Both the position numbers and the translations under genes were made by a program. DNA of 64,000 nucleotides from Aureimonas sp. SK2 (GTDB lineage: Bacteria; Pseudomonadota; Alphaproteobacteria; Rhizobiales; Rhizobiaceae): assembly GCF_029813115.1 (NCBI RefSeq), contig NZ_JAPZDS010000011.1:62001-126000 (forward strand), given 5' to 3'. The notes below the pieces were generated by a model, which was not told where the DNA came from, searched no databases, and was given only the letters and a program-made list of their open reading frames with translations. This document shows, piece after piece, positions 16,274 through 25,239 of the stretch (position 1 is the stretch's first letter; each line of letters opens with the position of its first letter).

Positions 16274-16800
16274 GGAAGTCCTGCAGGCCGCCGCCCGCGG
16301 CGGCTTGCCCACAGGGGCGGGGGAGATTGCCGCTTACGTCAAGGAGGCGCAAGAGTCCCGTCATCGATTTGCAGCCGACGCGTGTGCCCTGGTCGTCTGG
16401 CGGACGAGACCGCGACTCAACCCGAAATCTTAACGAATTTCAGGAGTTGCGGCGATTTGGCGGCGAAAACAAGGCGTGTTCCGGAGTTGCCGACGGAAGG
16501 CTCTGTGCGACGCACACGAAAGGTTCAAGGGGCGGCCGGCGATTTCGCATCACATGTATCGAGTGCCGGAAAACTCTCGTGAAATCGGGACCCGCGGCTC
16601 ACATAAGCTACTGATAATAAATCAGAAACGGGAAAACCGCCCATGTAGGCGGTTAAACTTGCCTTAAGGTTGCGGACCTATTCATCGGCCCGAACGTCAT
16701 CCTGGCAGAACGGCCCCTGTTGCTAGCCTGCCACATGACGGTCGGGATCGCCTCCGGTGCCATTGCCTCAACAGGGGTGCGGACCCTAAATCGCCTCAAG
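16274..16800. other. Long intergenic region upstream of the outer-membrane protein gene
   Basis: About 530 bases with no convincing gene on either strand: short frames here lack ribosome-binding sites and homology. The middle (about 16420-16660) is visibly richer in A+T than its surroundings, with TTAACG and CTGATAATAAAT stretches, and includes a hairpin AACCGCC/GGCGGTT (16635-16654, six-base loop). It most likely carries the promoter region of the abundant outer-membrane protein gene; I could not fix -35 and -10 boxes with confidence. Confidence 0.4.
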
Positions 16801-16866
16801 CCCGGAAAAAACCGGGTCCCATCTTTCGGACGAACAGTCCGTCGGAAGAAACGTCGCCAAGGCGAC
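16801..16866 (+). promoter_or_regulatory. Three tandem hairpins in the outer-membrane protein mRNA leader
   Basis: Three perfect short stems follow each other: CCCGG/CCGGG with an A6 loop (16801-16816), CGGAC/GTCCG with a GAACA loop (16827-16841) and GTCGC/GCGAC with a CAAG loop (16853-16866). The last ends only five bases before the likely GGAG ribosome-binding site at 16870-16873. Structured 5' leaders are known to set stability and small-RNA control of outer-membrane protein mRNAs; that role here is inference. Confidence 0.45.
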
Positions 16867-16880
16867 ACTGGAGTATCGAT

Positions 16881-17663
16881 ATGAAGCGTTTCGCCCTTCT
16901 CCTGGCCTCCACGGCCTTCGTCACCCCGGCTCTCGCTGCCGACGTCATCTATGAGGAGCCCGCTGCTCCGGCCGTCGTCGAAGTGGCTCCGGCCTACTCC
17001 TGGACCGGCTTCTACGTCGGTGGCCAGGCTGGCGTGGCGTTCAACCGCGATGCCGGCGACGTCCGCTACAACCCGCAGACCGGCGTCGTCCAGACGACGG
17101 CCTTCACGGGCGGCTCGTCCGACAGCGACAGCGCGGCCTTCATCGGCGGCGTGCACGTCGGCTACGACTACCAGATCAACAACTTCATCGTTGGTGCGGT
17201 CGCCGACATCAACTACATCGACGCGTCGTCGACCTCGACCTACCAGCTCGGCACGGACGTGTTCGGCCTGTCGTCGGACATCAACTTCGTGGGCACCGTC
17301 CGCGCGAAGGTCGGTGTCGCGGCTGACCGCTTCGCCGTCTACGCCACGGGTGGTCTCGCCTACGCCGACACCGAAGTGAAGTTCTTCGCTCCGGGCACGC
17401 TCACGGGCAACCTCGCCGGCTTCACGCCGACGGTCGACTCCAACTCGGACGACGTCGGCTACGCCGTCGGCGCCGGTGTCGACTACCTCGTCACGCCGAA
17501 CCTCTCGCTCGGCCTCGAGTACCTCTACACCGACCTCGGCTCGACCGACACGACGGTCACCTACCGCAACGCGGCCGGCGCGACCCTGCCGTTCACGGCG
17601 ACCTCGAACGACGACCTCGACTTCCACACCGTGTGGGCCAAGGCTTCGTTCCGCTTCAACTAA
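16881..17663 (+). CDS. Outer-membrane beta-barrel protein, Omp25/RopB-like
   Basis: A 260-residue protein with a 20-residue signal peptide (MKRFALLLASTAFVTPALAA, then DVIYEEP). The mature part begins with a Pro/Val linker and YSWTGFYVGGQAG, the hallmark of the Omp25/Omp31/RopB family, and ends in the beta-signal AKASFRFN with a terminal aromatic-x pattern; eight strands fit an OmpA-like barrel. The AT-biased third codon positions of neighbours are replaced by strongly C-ending codons, as expected of a highly expressed gene. It is flanked by a hairpin-rich leader and a very strong terminator, both consistent with an abundant single-gene mRNA. Confidence 0.9.
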   Translation: MKRFALLLASTAFVTPALAADVIYEEPAAPAVVEVAPAYSWTGFYVGGQAGVAFNRDAGDVRYNPQTGVVQTTAFTGGSSDSDSAAFIGGVHVGYDYQINNFIVGAVADINYIDASSTSTYQLGTDVFGLSSDINFVGTVRAKVGVAADRFAVYATGGLAYADTEVKFFAPGTLTGNLAGFTPTVDSNSDDVGYAVGAGVDYLVTPNLSLGLEYLYTDLGSTDTTVTYRNAAGATLPFTATSNDDLDFHTVWAKASFRFN

Positions 17664-17710
17664 GAAGCGGACATCGGAGGGCCGGCAGCGGTCCTCCGAT
17701 GGTCTGACAG

Positions 17711-17745
17711 AAAAACCCGCCGCTCGATCGAGCGGCGGGTTTTTT
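17711..17745. terminator. Strong bidirectional rho-independent terminator
   Basis: A near-perfect palindrome, AAAACCCGCCGCTCGA followed by its complement ending GGGTTTT, is bounded by A5 and T6. It separates the outer-membrane protein gene from the convergent sugar kinase gene and can serve both. Confidence 0.93.
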
Positions 17746-17832
17746 GTTGTCCGGCCGTATGGGATGGCCGACGCGCGCCGAATGCGAGAAGCGACGGCCG
17801 GCGCGCCGCTTTCTCCTTGCCTCGTTGCCGGC

Positions 17833-18789
17833 TCAGGCGAGGGGCGGCAGGCCGAGATCGGCGCGCCGGGGCAGGTCGGCCCCGCGGCGCGAACAGGTAA
17901 GGGCTGCGGCCCGAACCGCGAAGGTCAGGAGTTCCGAAAGCTCGTCGCCCTCGAGGCCCGCGACGCCTTCGGCGGAAAGGCGCCCGGCCTCGAAGAGGCG
18001 CGCCAGGAGAGTCGCCTGGAACGTGTCGCCGGCGCCGACCGTATCGGCCACCGTGATCGATAGGCCCGGCGCCTCGGCCCGCGCCCCGCCTTTCGCCATG
18101 GCCACCGCGCCCTTGTCGCCGAGCGTGACCACGGCAAGGGACGCGCCCGCGTCGAGCCATCCGGCCAGCGCGCTCTCCGTGCTCCGACCGGGATAGACCT
18201 GCTCCAGATCTTCCTCGCTTGCCTTGACCATGGTGGCGAAGGGCACGGTGGCGCCAATGCGCGAGCGCCAGACGTCGAGATCGGGCACGACCGAAGCGCG
18301 GATGTTCGGATCATAGGAGATGAAGCGGCGCCCGTGCTCCTGCGCCGCCAGCCTGGCGAGGGCGCTCGCGGTGGGCTCGGCCACGGTCGAATAGGAGCCC
18401 GCGAGGTGGATCGCCGCCAGCTCGTCCGGCAGCGCCGCCGGGATCTCGGACGAGTCAATCGAACGGTCGGCAGTCCCTTCGATATAGAAATCGTAGCGCG
18501 GCGTGCCGCCACCCGACAGCGACACCATGGCGAGCGTCGTGTTGCGATCGGTGTCGATCACGAAGCGGCGGTCGATACCCTCGCGATCCATGAACGCCTT
18601 GATCCGCTGGCCGAACAGGTCGCTCGACACTTTCGAGAAGAAGGCGGAGCGATGACCGAGCCGGGCGAGGCCGAGTGCGACGTTGAGCGCCGACCCGCCG
18701 ATCCGGCCGTTGAGCGCGATATGAGAGACGTCGGCCGCCTCGCTGTCCGCGAACAGGTCGAAGAGGTTGTCGCCGCAGCTTAGGAACAT
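17833..18789 (-). CDS. PfkB-family carbohydrate kinase (fructokinase-like)
   Basis: A 318-residue ribokinase-family sugar kinase. PfkB signature 1 is seen around IGGSALNVALGLARLG (30-45), and signature 2 as DTVGAGDTFQATLLARL, with the catalytic base Asp255 and the anion hole GAGD. The start MFLSCGDNLFDLF is supported by GGAGAG seven bases before ATG at 18789; the frame stays open far upstream but overlaps the DUF3750 gene. The overall layout is closest to bacterial fructokinases. The substrate is inferred only from family, no sugar transporter lies nearby. Confidence 0.87.
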   Translation of the reverse strand: MFLSCGDNLFDLFADSEAADVSHIALNGRIGGSALNVALGLARLGHRSAFFSKVSSDLFGQRIKAFMDREGIDRRFVIDTDRNTTLAMVSLSGGGTPRYDFYIEGTADRSIDSSEIPAALPDELAAIHLAGSYSTVAEPTASALARLAAQEHGRRFISYDPNIRASVVPDLDVWRSRIGATVPFATMVKASEEDLEQVYPGRSTESALAGWLDAGASLAVVTLGDKGAVAMAKGGARAEAPGLSITVADTVGAGDTFQATLLARLFEAGRLSAEGVAGLEGDELSELLTFAVRAAALTCSRRGADLPRRADLGLPPLA

Positions 18790-18872
18790 GGTCGTCTCTC
18801 CCTCGGGCATTTCGCGCCCCGCCTCCCGGCTAGCAAATTCCCAAGCCGCAGGGAATGCGCGGCGACGCGGGG

Positions 18873-19613
18873 TCAACCGATGAGAGAGAGGCTGCCGAAA
18901 CCGGGAACCTTGAGGAGGCCGCGCAGAGGATCGATGCCTGCGACGAGGCCCAGGAACTGGAGTTCCAGCCCGCTGCGCGCGCCGATCGCAAAGCCCGCAT
19001 AGCCGAACAGGGAGGCACGCAGCTCCCACGCCGCGAGGTCCAGCGACACGAGGCGTCCGTCGACCGGAAAGTCGCGCCCGACGGCGGCCGGCGGCAGAAC
19101 GGCGCCGAGTTCGGGCACGTTGCGAAGCACGTGCGCCACGAAGCTGTTGGAGTTGGGACCTGGGAAGATGCGGTAGCCGCCGCGTGCCGCGAACGGATAG
19201 CTTTCGATGGCCGCCCGTACCTTGGGGATGGCCCGCTCGGCCGCCGCGCCCTCCAACCGCGCGACGATGCGGGGCTCGTTGGAATACCACCGACCGTCCG
19301 CCGCATAGCCGTTGCGCCGGATCGGCGAGCCCCAGCCGACCTTGTCGAAGCGCTCGTAGGCTGTCGCACCCGCAGGCTTGACGACGATCCATGAATGCTC
19401 GGACAGCGCGCCCTTCAGCCCGCCCGTGCGCGCGGCAAGCACATACACCGCCGCCTCGTCATCGCGCGCGGCGGGAAGGATTGCGGCCGAACTCCAGTCC
19501 GCCTCGCGCCAGGAAGCGGGATGCTCGCCGAGCTTCCAGGACAGGACCGACAGCGCGGCGGGCAGGAGGAACAGGAGGGCGATGCCGAGGACGGCGGCGC
19601 GCAGCAGGATCAT
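18873..19613 (-). CDS. DUF3750 domain-containing membrane-anchored protein
   Basis: A 246-residue protein with one N-terminal transmembrane anchor (about 4-26) and a soluble domain with the DUF3750 pattern: AARTGGLKGALSEHSWIVVKP, WGSPIRRNGYAADGRWYSN and FPGPNSNSFVAHVLR. The invariant His in the first motif and Asn-Ser-Asn-Ser-Phe in the last resemble an NlpC/P60-like papain-fold arrangement with altered catalytic residues, but no enzyme activity is established. It is 83 bases upstream of the sugar kinase on the same strand; co-transcription is possible. Confidence 0.82.
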   Translation of the reverse strand: MILLRAAVLGIALLFLLPAALSVLSWKLGEHPASWREADWSSAAILPAARDDEAAVYVLAARTGGLKGALSEHSWIVVKPAGATAYERFDKVGWGSPIRRNGYAADGRWYSNEPRIVARLEGAAAERAIPKVRAAIESYPFAARGGYRIFPGPNSNSFVAHVLRNVPELGAVLPPAAVGRDFPVDGRLVSLDLAAWELRASLFGYAGFAIGARSGLELQFLGLVAGIDPLRGLLKVPGFGSLSLIG

Positions 19614-19692
19614 CTGGGTTCCGATGACGGACGGAATCGGGGCATGCTAGGGGCGGGGCCGCCGGGACTGCGGCAGCCGGGAGACACCAGCC

Positions 19693-20697
19693 ATGACCAC
19701 ACATCTTGTCATCGAAACGACACGCGGCAAGGCCGTCGAGAGCCGTCATCTCGTCGATGTCGCGGTGTGCGACGCATCGGGGCGGTCGGTGCTGGCCTGC
19801 GGCGACACCGACCATGCGGTGTTTCCGCGTTCGGCGATCAAGGTCTTCCAGGCCATTCCCCTGATCGAGACCGGTGCGGCCGACGCCCTCGGGCTCGATG
19901 CCGGCGACCTGTCGCTCGCCTGCGCTTCCCATTCGGGCGAGGAGGGGCATGTGGCGCGCGCCGCCTCCATTCTCGGCAAGGCGGGTCTCGGCGAGGCCGA
20001 TCTCGAATGCGGTTGCCATTGGCCCTTCGACCAGCGCGTGGCGCTCGCGCTGGCGCAGGCCGGCGGCGCCCCCAACCAGCTACACAACAATTGTTCGGGC
20101 AAGCATGCGGGCTTCCTCTGCACCGCGATCCACGAGGGCGAGGATCCGCGCGCCTATGTCATGCCCGACCATCCCGTGCAGCGCCGCGTGCGGGACGCCC
20201 TGGCGGACCTGACGCGGACGCGGCCGGGCGAGGACCAGCCCGCCGGCATCGACGGCTGCTCCATCCCGACCTATGCCGCGCCGCTGCGCAGCTTCGCCGA
20301 GGGCTTCGCCCGGCTGGCGGCAGGGCAGAACGTCGATGCAGGTCGGGCGGCCGCCGGCCGGCGGCTGATGGCGGCCTGCATGGCCGAGCCGTGGCTGATG
20401 GCCGGCACGCGTCGCGCCTGCGTCGCCCTGATGGAGGCGGCGCCCGGCCGCGTCTTCGCCAAGACGGGCGCCGAGGGCGTCTTCTGCGGCGCGGTTCCCG
20501 AACTCGGTCTCGGCTTCGCCCTTAAAGCCTCGGACGGGGCGACGCGCGCCGCCGAGGCGGCGGTCGCCGCCACGCTCGCCCATATCCTGCGCCCGCACGA
20601 CGGCCCGCTGGCCGAACGTTACGACGCCCTCTCGCGCACGACCCTTCGCAACTGGAAGGGCACGGCGGTCGGCGAGGTGAGGGCGGCCGGGCTCTGA
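19693..20697 (+). CDS. Asparaginase II family (rhizobial class 3) L-asparaginase
   Basis: A 334-residue asparaginase of the Rhizobium etli type (PF06089), unrelated to the E. coli enzymes and related in fold to serine beta-lactamases and glutaminases. The active-site Ser-x-x-Lys pair is SAIK (Ser47, Lys50), followed by SHSG (Ser79). The zinc ligands known in the R. etli enzyme are matched by Cys135 and Lys138 (CSGKHAGF) and Cys190 (DGCSIP). FAKTGAEGVF holds the second active-site lysine (Lys258). It hydrolyses asparagine to aspartate and ammonia. No regulator or transporter is adjacent; the gene appears to stand alone. Confidence 0.92.
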   Translation: MTTHLVIETTRGKAVESRHLVDVAVCDASGRSVLACGDTDHAVFPRSAIKVFQAIPLIETGAADALGLDAGDLSLACASHSGEEGHVARAASILGKAGLGEADLECGCHWPFDQRVALALAQAGGAPNQLHNNCSGKHAGFLCTAIHEGEDPRAYVMPDHPVQRRVRDALADLTRTRPGEDQPAGIDGCSIPTYAAPLRSFAEGFARLAAGQNVDAGRAAAGRRLMAACMAEPWLMAGTRRACVALMEAAPGRVFAKTGAEGVFCGAVPELGLGFALKASDGATRAAEAAVAATLAHILRPHDGPLAERYDALSRTTLRNWKGTAVGEVRAAGL

Positions 20698-20732
20698 CGG
20701 GCTGAACTGGTCGAGATCCGCTCGTCGGAGGC

Positions 20733-21566
20733 TCAGCCGGGTGTCGCAGGCTTTCGCGCCGGACCGCGGGCAGGGGCGGCCGACCCCTTGGCAGCCGGCG
20801 CCGGCTTGGCTCCCGCGGCCGGTTTCGATGCCGATGCCGGCTTGGCTGCGGCAGGAGGTTTGGTGGCGGCCGTGCGAGTGCGCAGGCGCAGCGTGCCGCT
20901 GTTGCTCTTCTCGAGATCGAACAGGCCGGACGCCCGGACGAGGTCGCTCAGCTTCTTGTGCCCGTAGGTGCGGGGGTCGAAATCGGACTGACGGTTGAGA
21001 AGCCGCTGACCGAACAGGCCGAGCGGCACCCAGCCGTCGTCCGTCTCGATCTGGTCCATCACCTGCCGAAGCAGCGGCTTGGCGCTGACGGCGCGCTCGA
21101 CCGCCGGCACGGCCGCGGCGGCTTCGGGGCGCAGGTTCTCGGTGTAGACGAAGCGGCGGCAGGCCTGCCGGAAGCTTTCCGGTGTCTTCTGTTCCCCGAA
21201 CCCGTAGACGTCGATCCCCTGCTCGCGGATGCGTGCGGCGAGGCGCGTGAAGTCACTGTCGGAAGAGACGAGACAGAAGCCATCGAAGCGGCCGGAATGA
21301 AGAAGGTCCATCGCGTCGATCACCAGCGCGATGTCGGAGGCGTTCTTGCCCGTGACGTAGGCGAACTGCTGGTGCGGGATGATCGCGTGCTTGGACAGGA
21401 CCTCCGTCCAGCCCTTGGATCGGGTGGAAGAGAAGTCGCCGTAGATGCGGCGCACGCTCGCCTCGCCGATCGTGGCGATCTCCTCGAAGAGTCCGTCGGC
21501 GATCTGCGCCGAGGCGTTGTCGGCGTCGATCAGGACGGCGAGACGGGCCGGGCGGTCGTCGCGCAT
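20733..21566 (-). CDS. NYN-domain protein with OST-HTH/LOTUS domain and basic tail
   Basis: A 277-residue putative RNA-binding nuclease. The N-terminal NYN (PIN-like) domain (about 8-145) keeps the acidic metal-binding residues: Asp14 in VLIDADN, Asp78 and Asp84 (SDIALVIDAMDLL) and Asp103/Asp105 (SSDSDF). A LOTUS/OST-HTH domain follows (about 160-230, DDGWVPLGLFGQRLLN...SDFDPRTYGHKKLSDLV). The last 40 residues are a Lys-Pro-Ala repeat tail like histone H1, suited to nucleic-acid binding. LOTUS domains bind G-rich and G4 RNA; the RNA target here is unknown. Confidence 0.88.
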   Translation of the reverse strand: MRDDRPARLAVLIDADNASAQIADGLFEEIATIGEASVRRIYGDFSSTRSKGWTEVLSKHAIIPHQQFAYVTGKNASDIALVIDAMDLLHSGRFDGFCLVSSDSDFTRLAARIREQGIDVYGFGEQKTPESFRQACRRFVYTENLRPEAAAAVPAVERAVSAKPLLRQVMDQIETDDGWVPLGLFGQRLLNRQSDFDPRTYGHKKLSDLVRASGLFDLEKSNSGTLRLRTRTAATKPPAAAKPASASKPAAGAKPAPAAKGSAAPARGPARKPATPG

Positions 21567-21579
21567 GTCGCTTCTCCTC

Positions 21580-22641
21580 TCACAGCCACTTCTTGTAGCG
21601 GAAGTACAGGAGCGGGAAGACGGCGGTCAGCACCATGAGGAGTATTGCCAGCGGATAGCCGAAGTCCCAGTTCAGTTCGGGCATGTGGACGAAGTTCATG
21701 CCGTAGATCGAGGCGACGAGGGTCGGCGGCATGAAGCCGACGGCGGCGACCGAGAAGATCTTGATGATGGCGTTCTGCTCGATCGAGATCATGCCGACGG
21801 TCGTATCGAGCAGGAAGGTCGTCTTGTTGGACAGGAAGGACACGAAGTCGTTCAGTGAAGCGACGTCGCGGGCCATCGCCTTGACGCGCATCTTGAGCTC
21901 CTTCTGCGGCTTGCGACGGTCCAGAACGAACTGGAGGAAGGGCAGGAGGCGGTCGAGCGTGGCGAGGCTTTCGCGGGTTCGCGAGGAGAGATCGCCCGCG
22001 GCGCCGAGGCGCTGGAGCAGTTCCTTGAAGTCGGAGGTCGCCGTCGGCGTGTTGTCGCCGGACGAGCGGAAGATGTCGGCGCCAATCCGATCGAGGTCGG
22101 CGGCGATGGATTCCAGAAGGTCGGCCACGCGGTCGACGACGGTTTCGAGAAGGCCGATCGCGATGGAATCGGCCGTGGCGCCGCGCGTGCGCGAGGGCTT
22201 GGGCGGCGCCGGCGGCGGGCCGTAGAGTTCGAGCGACGCAAGGGTCTGGGCAGCCGCCGCGTCGCCCCCTTCGCCCCGGCAGAGCTTGTTGGAGAAGATC
22301 TGGAACGAGCGCGGCTCGGTGTAGCGCAAGGTAATCAGGCGCTGCCCGACCAGGATGAAGGTGACGGGTCCGAAGTCCGGCCGTCCCTCGTCCAGGCCGT
22401 AGACCAGCGACGCGGTCATGAAGTCGCCGCCGTCCTCCGAGTACAGACGGCTCGACACCTCGATCTCGCGCATTTCCTCGCGCGTCGGCACTTCGATGCC
22501 GCACAGGCTCTCGATCGCGTGCTCTTCCTCGCGCGTCGGGTTGCGCAGGTCGATCCACACCGCCTCCGGCGGAAGCTCGTCGGGCGTGATTCGGGCATGG
22601 CGCCGAACATGCGAACCAAAGACCGTGTAGGCGTCGATCAT
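21580..22641 (-). CDS. corA: CorA family divalent cation transporter
   Basis: A 353-residue CorA magnesium/cobalt channel. The N-terminal cytoplasmic alpha/beta domain and long stalk helix lead to two C-terminal transmembrane helices with the family signature YGMNF (GMN at 314-316), the Mg2+ selectivity filter, and the second helix ends in basic YFRYKKWL. It begins MIDAYTVFG, 14 bases upstream of the NYN gene on the same strand, so the two may be co-transcribed. The pentameric channel sits in the inner membrane and is gated by cytoplasmic Mg2+. Confidence 0.92.
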   Translation of the reverse strand: MIDAYTVFGSHVRRHARITPDELPPEAVWIDLRNPTREEEHAIESLCGIEVPTREEMREIEVSSRLYSEDGGDFMTASLVYGLDEGRPDFGPVTFILVGQRLITLRYTEPRSFQIFSNKLCRGEGGDAAAAQTLASLELYGPPPAPPKPSRTRGATADSIAIGLLETVVDRVADLLESIAADLDRIGADIFRSSGDNTPTATSDFKELLQRLGAAGDLSSRTRESLATLDRLLPFLQFVLDRRKPQKELKMRVKAMARDVASLNDFVSFLSNKTTFLLDTTVGMISIEQNAIIKIFSVAAVGFMPPTLVASIYGMNFVHMPELNWDFGYPLAILLMVLTAVFPLLYFRYKKWL

Positions 22642-22792
22642 GGGCCGTCGTCCTCGCTTTCACGCAAACGCGGCATCGAGGCCGCGACGCTTCGCTCGCG
22701 CGCGAGCCAAAGCCCGGTCCGCGACGAAACGCAAGACCGGGCTCGGGAAACTTCGTCGACGGGCCGGCGCCTATGGCCGGCCGGTCACGCGT

Positions 22793-23143
22793 TCAGACGA
22801 ACGGAGCGAGAGCCGGGACGGAGTTGATGGCTTGGTTCACGGTGTCCTCGCCGGCCGTCGACTTGGAATAGGCCACGAGTTCCTCGGCCGCCGAGCGGAT
22901 CTGACCCATGTCGAGCCCGAGACCCATCAGCTTGGCGCCGAGCGCCATGATGCCACCGGAATAATCCTCCTCGCCGGCCGCGGCCAGAGCGTCCGTCGCG
23001 CCCGGCGTTTCCTCGATCATGCGGCCCACCGCCGGATCGGAGCTTTCCGAGCGCATGTAGGAGAGGATGTGGCCCACCGCGACCTTGGCGGTCTCGGCAT
23101 CGGTCTCGGCCGACGTGGCGATGCGGTTCCAGAGTTCGTTCAT
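22793..23143 (-). CDS. Small helical protein of unknown function
   Basis: A 116-residue, mostly acidic and helical protein without a signal peptide or membrane segment. It ends GLDMGQIRSAAEELVAYSK...VNQAINSVPAL; the Leu-Gly-Leu plus C-terminal helix layout recalls DUF2780/DUF2267-like proteins, but I am not sure of the family. It is divergent from the HerA-like ATPase gene. ATG at 23143 is the only reasonable start. Confidence 0.65.
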   Translation of the reverse strand: MNELWNRIATSAETDAETAKVAVGHILSYMRSESSDPAVGRMIEETPGATDALAAAGEEDYSGGIMALGAKLMGLGLDMGQIRSAAEELVAYSKSTAGEDTVNQAINSVPALAPFV

Positions 23144-23310
23144 GAACGGCGTGATTCCCCAAGCGGCGGCGGCCGTGCGGCCGGCAATGGGCGCAAGATG
23201 GCAAGTCTGCCCGGCGGGCGCAATCGGCGCCGGGGGCGAGAAGACGGAATCGACGCCTCCCGTCGTCAGGCGGTATCATTCCGCCAGCCGAACGGGTTGG
23301 GAGCCGAATC

Positions 23311-24936
23311 ATGCTCGAAGACGGGCGCATTCTCCTTGGGGGGATCAGCACGGGCGCCGAGGCGGGGCCGGAATATCTCGACCTGGCCTTCGCCAACCGC
23401 CACGGGCTGGTGACGGGCGCGACCGGCACCGGCAAGACGGTAACGCTCCAGGTGCTGGCCGAAGGCTTTTCCGACGCCGGGGTGCCGGTCTTCTGCGCCG
23501 ACATCAAGGGCGACCTCTCCGGCCTGTCGGTGCGCGGCGAGCCGAAGGATGTGTTCGCCAGGCGCGCGGCCGAGATCGGCCTCGATCCCTGGTACAACGA
23601 TTTCTTCCCGACGATCTTCTGGGACCTTTTCGGGCGCAAGGGCCATCCCGTGCGCACCACGGTGTCGGAGATGGGGCCGCTTCTCCTGTCGCGCCTGATG
23701 GATCTCACGGAAGCGCAGGAGGGCGTCCTCAACATCGCCTTCCGCATCGCCGACGAGGAGGGGCTTCTCCTTCTCGACCTCAAGGACCTGCAGGCGATGC
23801 TCGCCCATATCCTCGACCGGGCGGACGAGATCTCGCGGCTCTACGGCAACGTGGCCAAGGCGACGGTAGGCGCCATCCAGCGCCAGCTCCTCGTCCTCGA
23901 AACCCAAGGCGGCGACCGCTTCTTCGGCGAGCCGGCGCTCAGCATAGCCGATATCATGCGCTGCGACCGCGAAGGGCGGGGTGTCGTCAGCGTCCTGGCG
24001 GCGGACGAGCTGATGCGCAGCCCGCGGCTTTACGCGACTTTCCTGCTCTGGCTCCTGTCGGAACTGTTCGAGGAGCTTCCCGAGGTCGGCGATCTCGACA
24101 AGCCCAAGCTCGTCTTCTTCTTCGACGAGGCGCATCTCCTGTTCGACGACGCGCCGAAGGCGCTGGTGGACCGGGTTGAGCAAGTGGTGCGCCTGATCCG
24201 CTCCAAGGGCGTCGGGGTGTTCTTCGTCACGCAGAACCCGCTGGACCTGCCGGAAAAGGTGCTGGCGCAGCTCGGCAACCGCGTCCAGCACGCGCTGCGG
24301 GCCTATAGCCCGCGCGAGCAGAAGGCGGTGCGCACGGCGGCCGAGACCTTCCGCGCCAATCCCGCCTTCGACAGCGCCACGGCCATCACCGAACTCGGCA
24401 CCGGCGAGGCGCTGGTCTCCGTCCTCGGCCAGGGCGGGGCGCCCTCCATGGTCGAGCGCGTGAAGATCCGCCCGCCGGCGGGCCGCGTCGGGCCGATCAC
24501 GGAAGCCGAGCGCACCGAGCTGATGCGCATGAGCCCCGTTGCCGGCCGTTACGACACCGCGGTGGACCGCGAGTCCGCCTACGAACTCCTGAACGGTCGC
24601 GCCGAGGCCGAGCTCAACCGCCAGGAAGCGGTGCGCGCGGAGGCGCAAGCGGCGGTGCAGCGGCGACGCGACACGGGCGTCAGCCGTGCGGAGGCGGCCG
24701 CGCGCCGTTCGGCCGAGCCGCGCGCGCCCTGGGGGCAGGCGGAGGACGTTCCCTACGAGGACGCAGCCGAGGAGCGCCCGGTTCGACGCTCGGCTCCCCG
24801 CGCCGCGCCGCGGGCCGGCTACCAGCGCCAGACGGTCGCCGAAACCGTGATGAAGCAGGTCGGCCGCACGGTCGCCTCCACCGTCACCACGGCGATCGTG
24901 CGCGGCATCCTGGGGTCCTTCAAGCGCGGGCGGTGA
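23311..24936 (+). CDS. HerA-like ATPase, DUF853/YjgR family
   Basis: A 541-residue P-loop ATPase of the HerA-FtsK superfamily. Walker A is GATGTGKT (36-43), Walker [13 protein letters not shown] (Asp272, Glu273), then a sensor region [26 protein letters not shown] that matches the YjgR/DUF853 family. The C-terminal 130 residues are Ala/Arg/Glu-rich and probably helical, ending in a hydrophobic-basic stretch. YjgR-family proteins are widespread in bacteria but the cellular role is not settled; DNA translocation is suggested by the superfamily. No NurA-type nuclease is adjacent. Confidence 0.9.
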   Translation: MLEDGRILLGGISTGAEAGPEYLDLAFANRHGLVTGATGTGKTVTLQVLAEGFSDAGVPVFCADIKGDLSGLSVRGEPKDVFARRAAEIGLDPWYNDFFPTIFWDLFGRKGHPVRTTVSEMGPLLLSRLMDLTEAQEGVLNIAFRIADEEGLLLLDLKDLQAMLAHILDRADEISRLYGNVAKATVGAIQRQLLVLETQGGDRFFGEPALSIADIMRCDREGRGVVSVLAADELMRSPRLYATFLLWLLSELFEELPEVGDLDKPKLVFFFDEAHLLFDDAPKALVDRVEQVVRLIRSKGVGVFFVTQNPLDLPEKVLAQLGNRVQHALRAYSPREQKAVRTAAETFRANPAFDSATAITELGTGEALVSVLGQGGAPSMVERVKIRPPAGRVGPITEAERTELMRMSPVAGRYDTAVDRESAYELLNGRAEAELNRQEAVRAEAQAAVQRRRDTGVSRAEAAARRSAEPRAPWGQAEDVPYEDAAEERPVRRSAPRAAPRAGYQRQTVAETVMKQVGRTVASTVTTAIVRGILGSFKRGR

Positions 24937-25001
24937 GCGGGGGTCGAAATCCGGGCGGCGGATCTCCATCTTTCGGGGAACACCCGAACAGGAGACCCCC
25001 C

Positions 25002-25232
25002 ATGAAATTCGGCCCGGCCGCCTTCGTCCTCTGGCTCTGCTGCCTGCTCGGGATCTGCGGCCTGCACCGCTTCTATCTCGGCCGGCCCTGGACGGGACTC
25101 CTCTGGCTGGTCACCCTCGGCGTCTTCGGCATCGGGCAGATCATCGATCTGTTCCTCCTGCCGTCGATGATCCGGCAGGAGAACCTGGAGCGCAGGCTCG
25201 ACCGGATGGAGACCCGGACCGTCCTGCGCTGA
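25002..25232 (+). CDS. TM2 domain-containing membrane protein
   Basis: A 76-residue protein with two transmembrane helices joined by a short turn, matching the TM2 domain: [25 protein letters not shown] and [12 protein letters not shown], with the family GxHRFYLG motif. AGGAGA lies seven bases before the ATG at 25002; a longer frame upstream lacks support. A basic-acidic tail follows. Function of prokaryotic TM2 proteins is not known. Confidence 0.88.
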   Translation: MKFGPAAFVLWLCCLLGICGLHRFYLGRPWTGLLWLVTLGVFGIGQIIDLFLLPSMIRQENLERRLDRMETRTVLR

Positions 25233-25239
25233 CCACGCT

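Noticed and set aside
17833-19392. A 519-codon frame as a longer sugar kinase
   Set aside because: Extends through the DUF3750 gene; a good ribosome-binding site and the family start support 18789.
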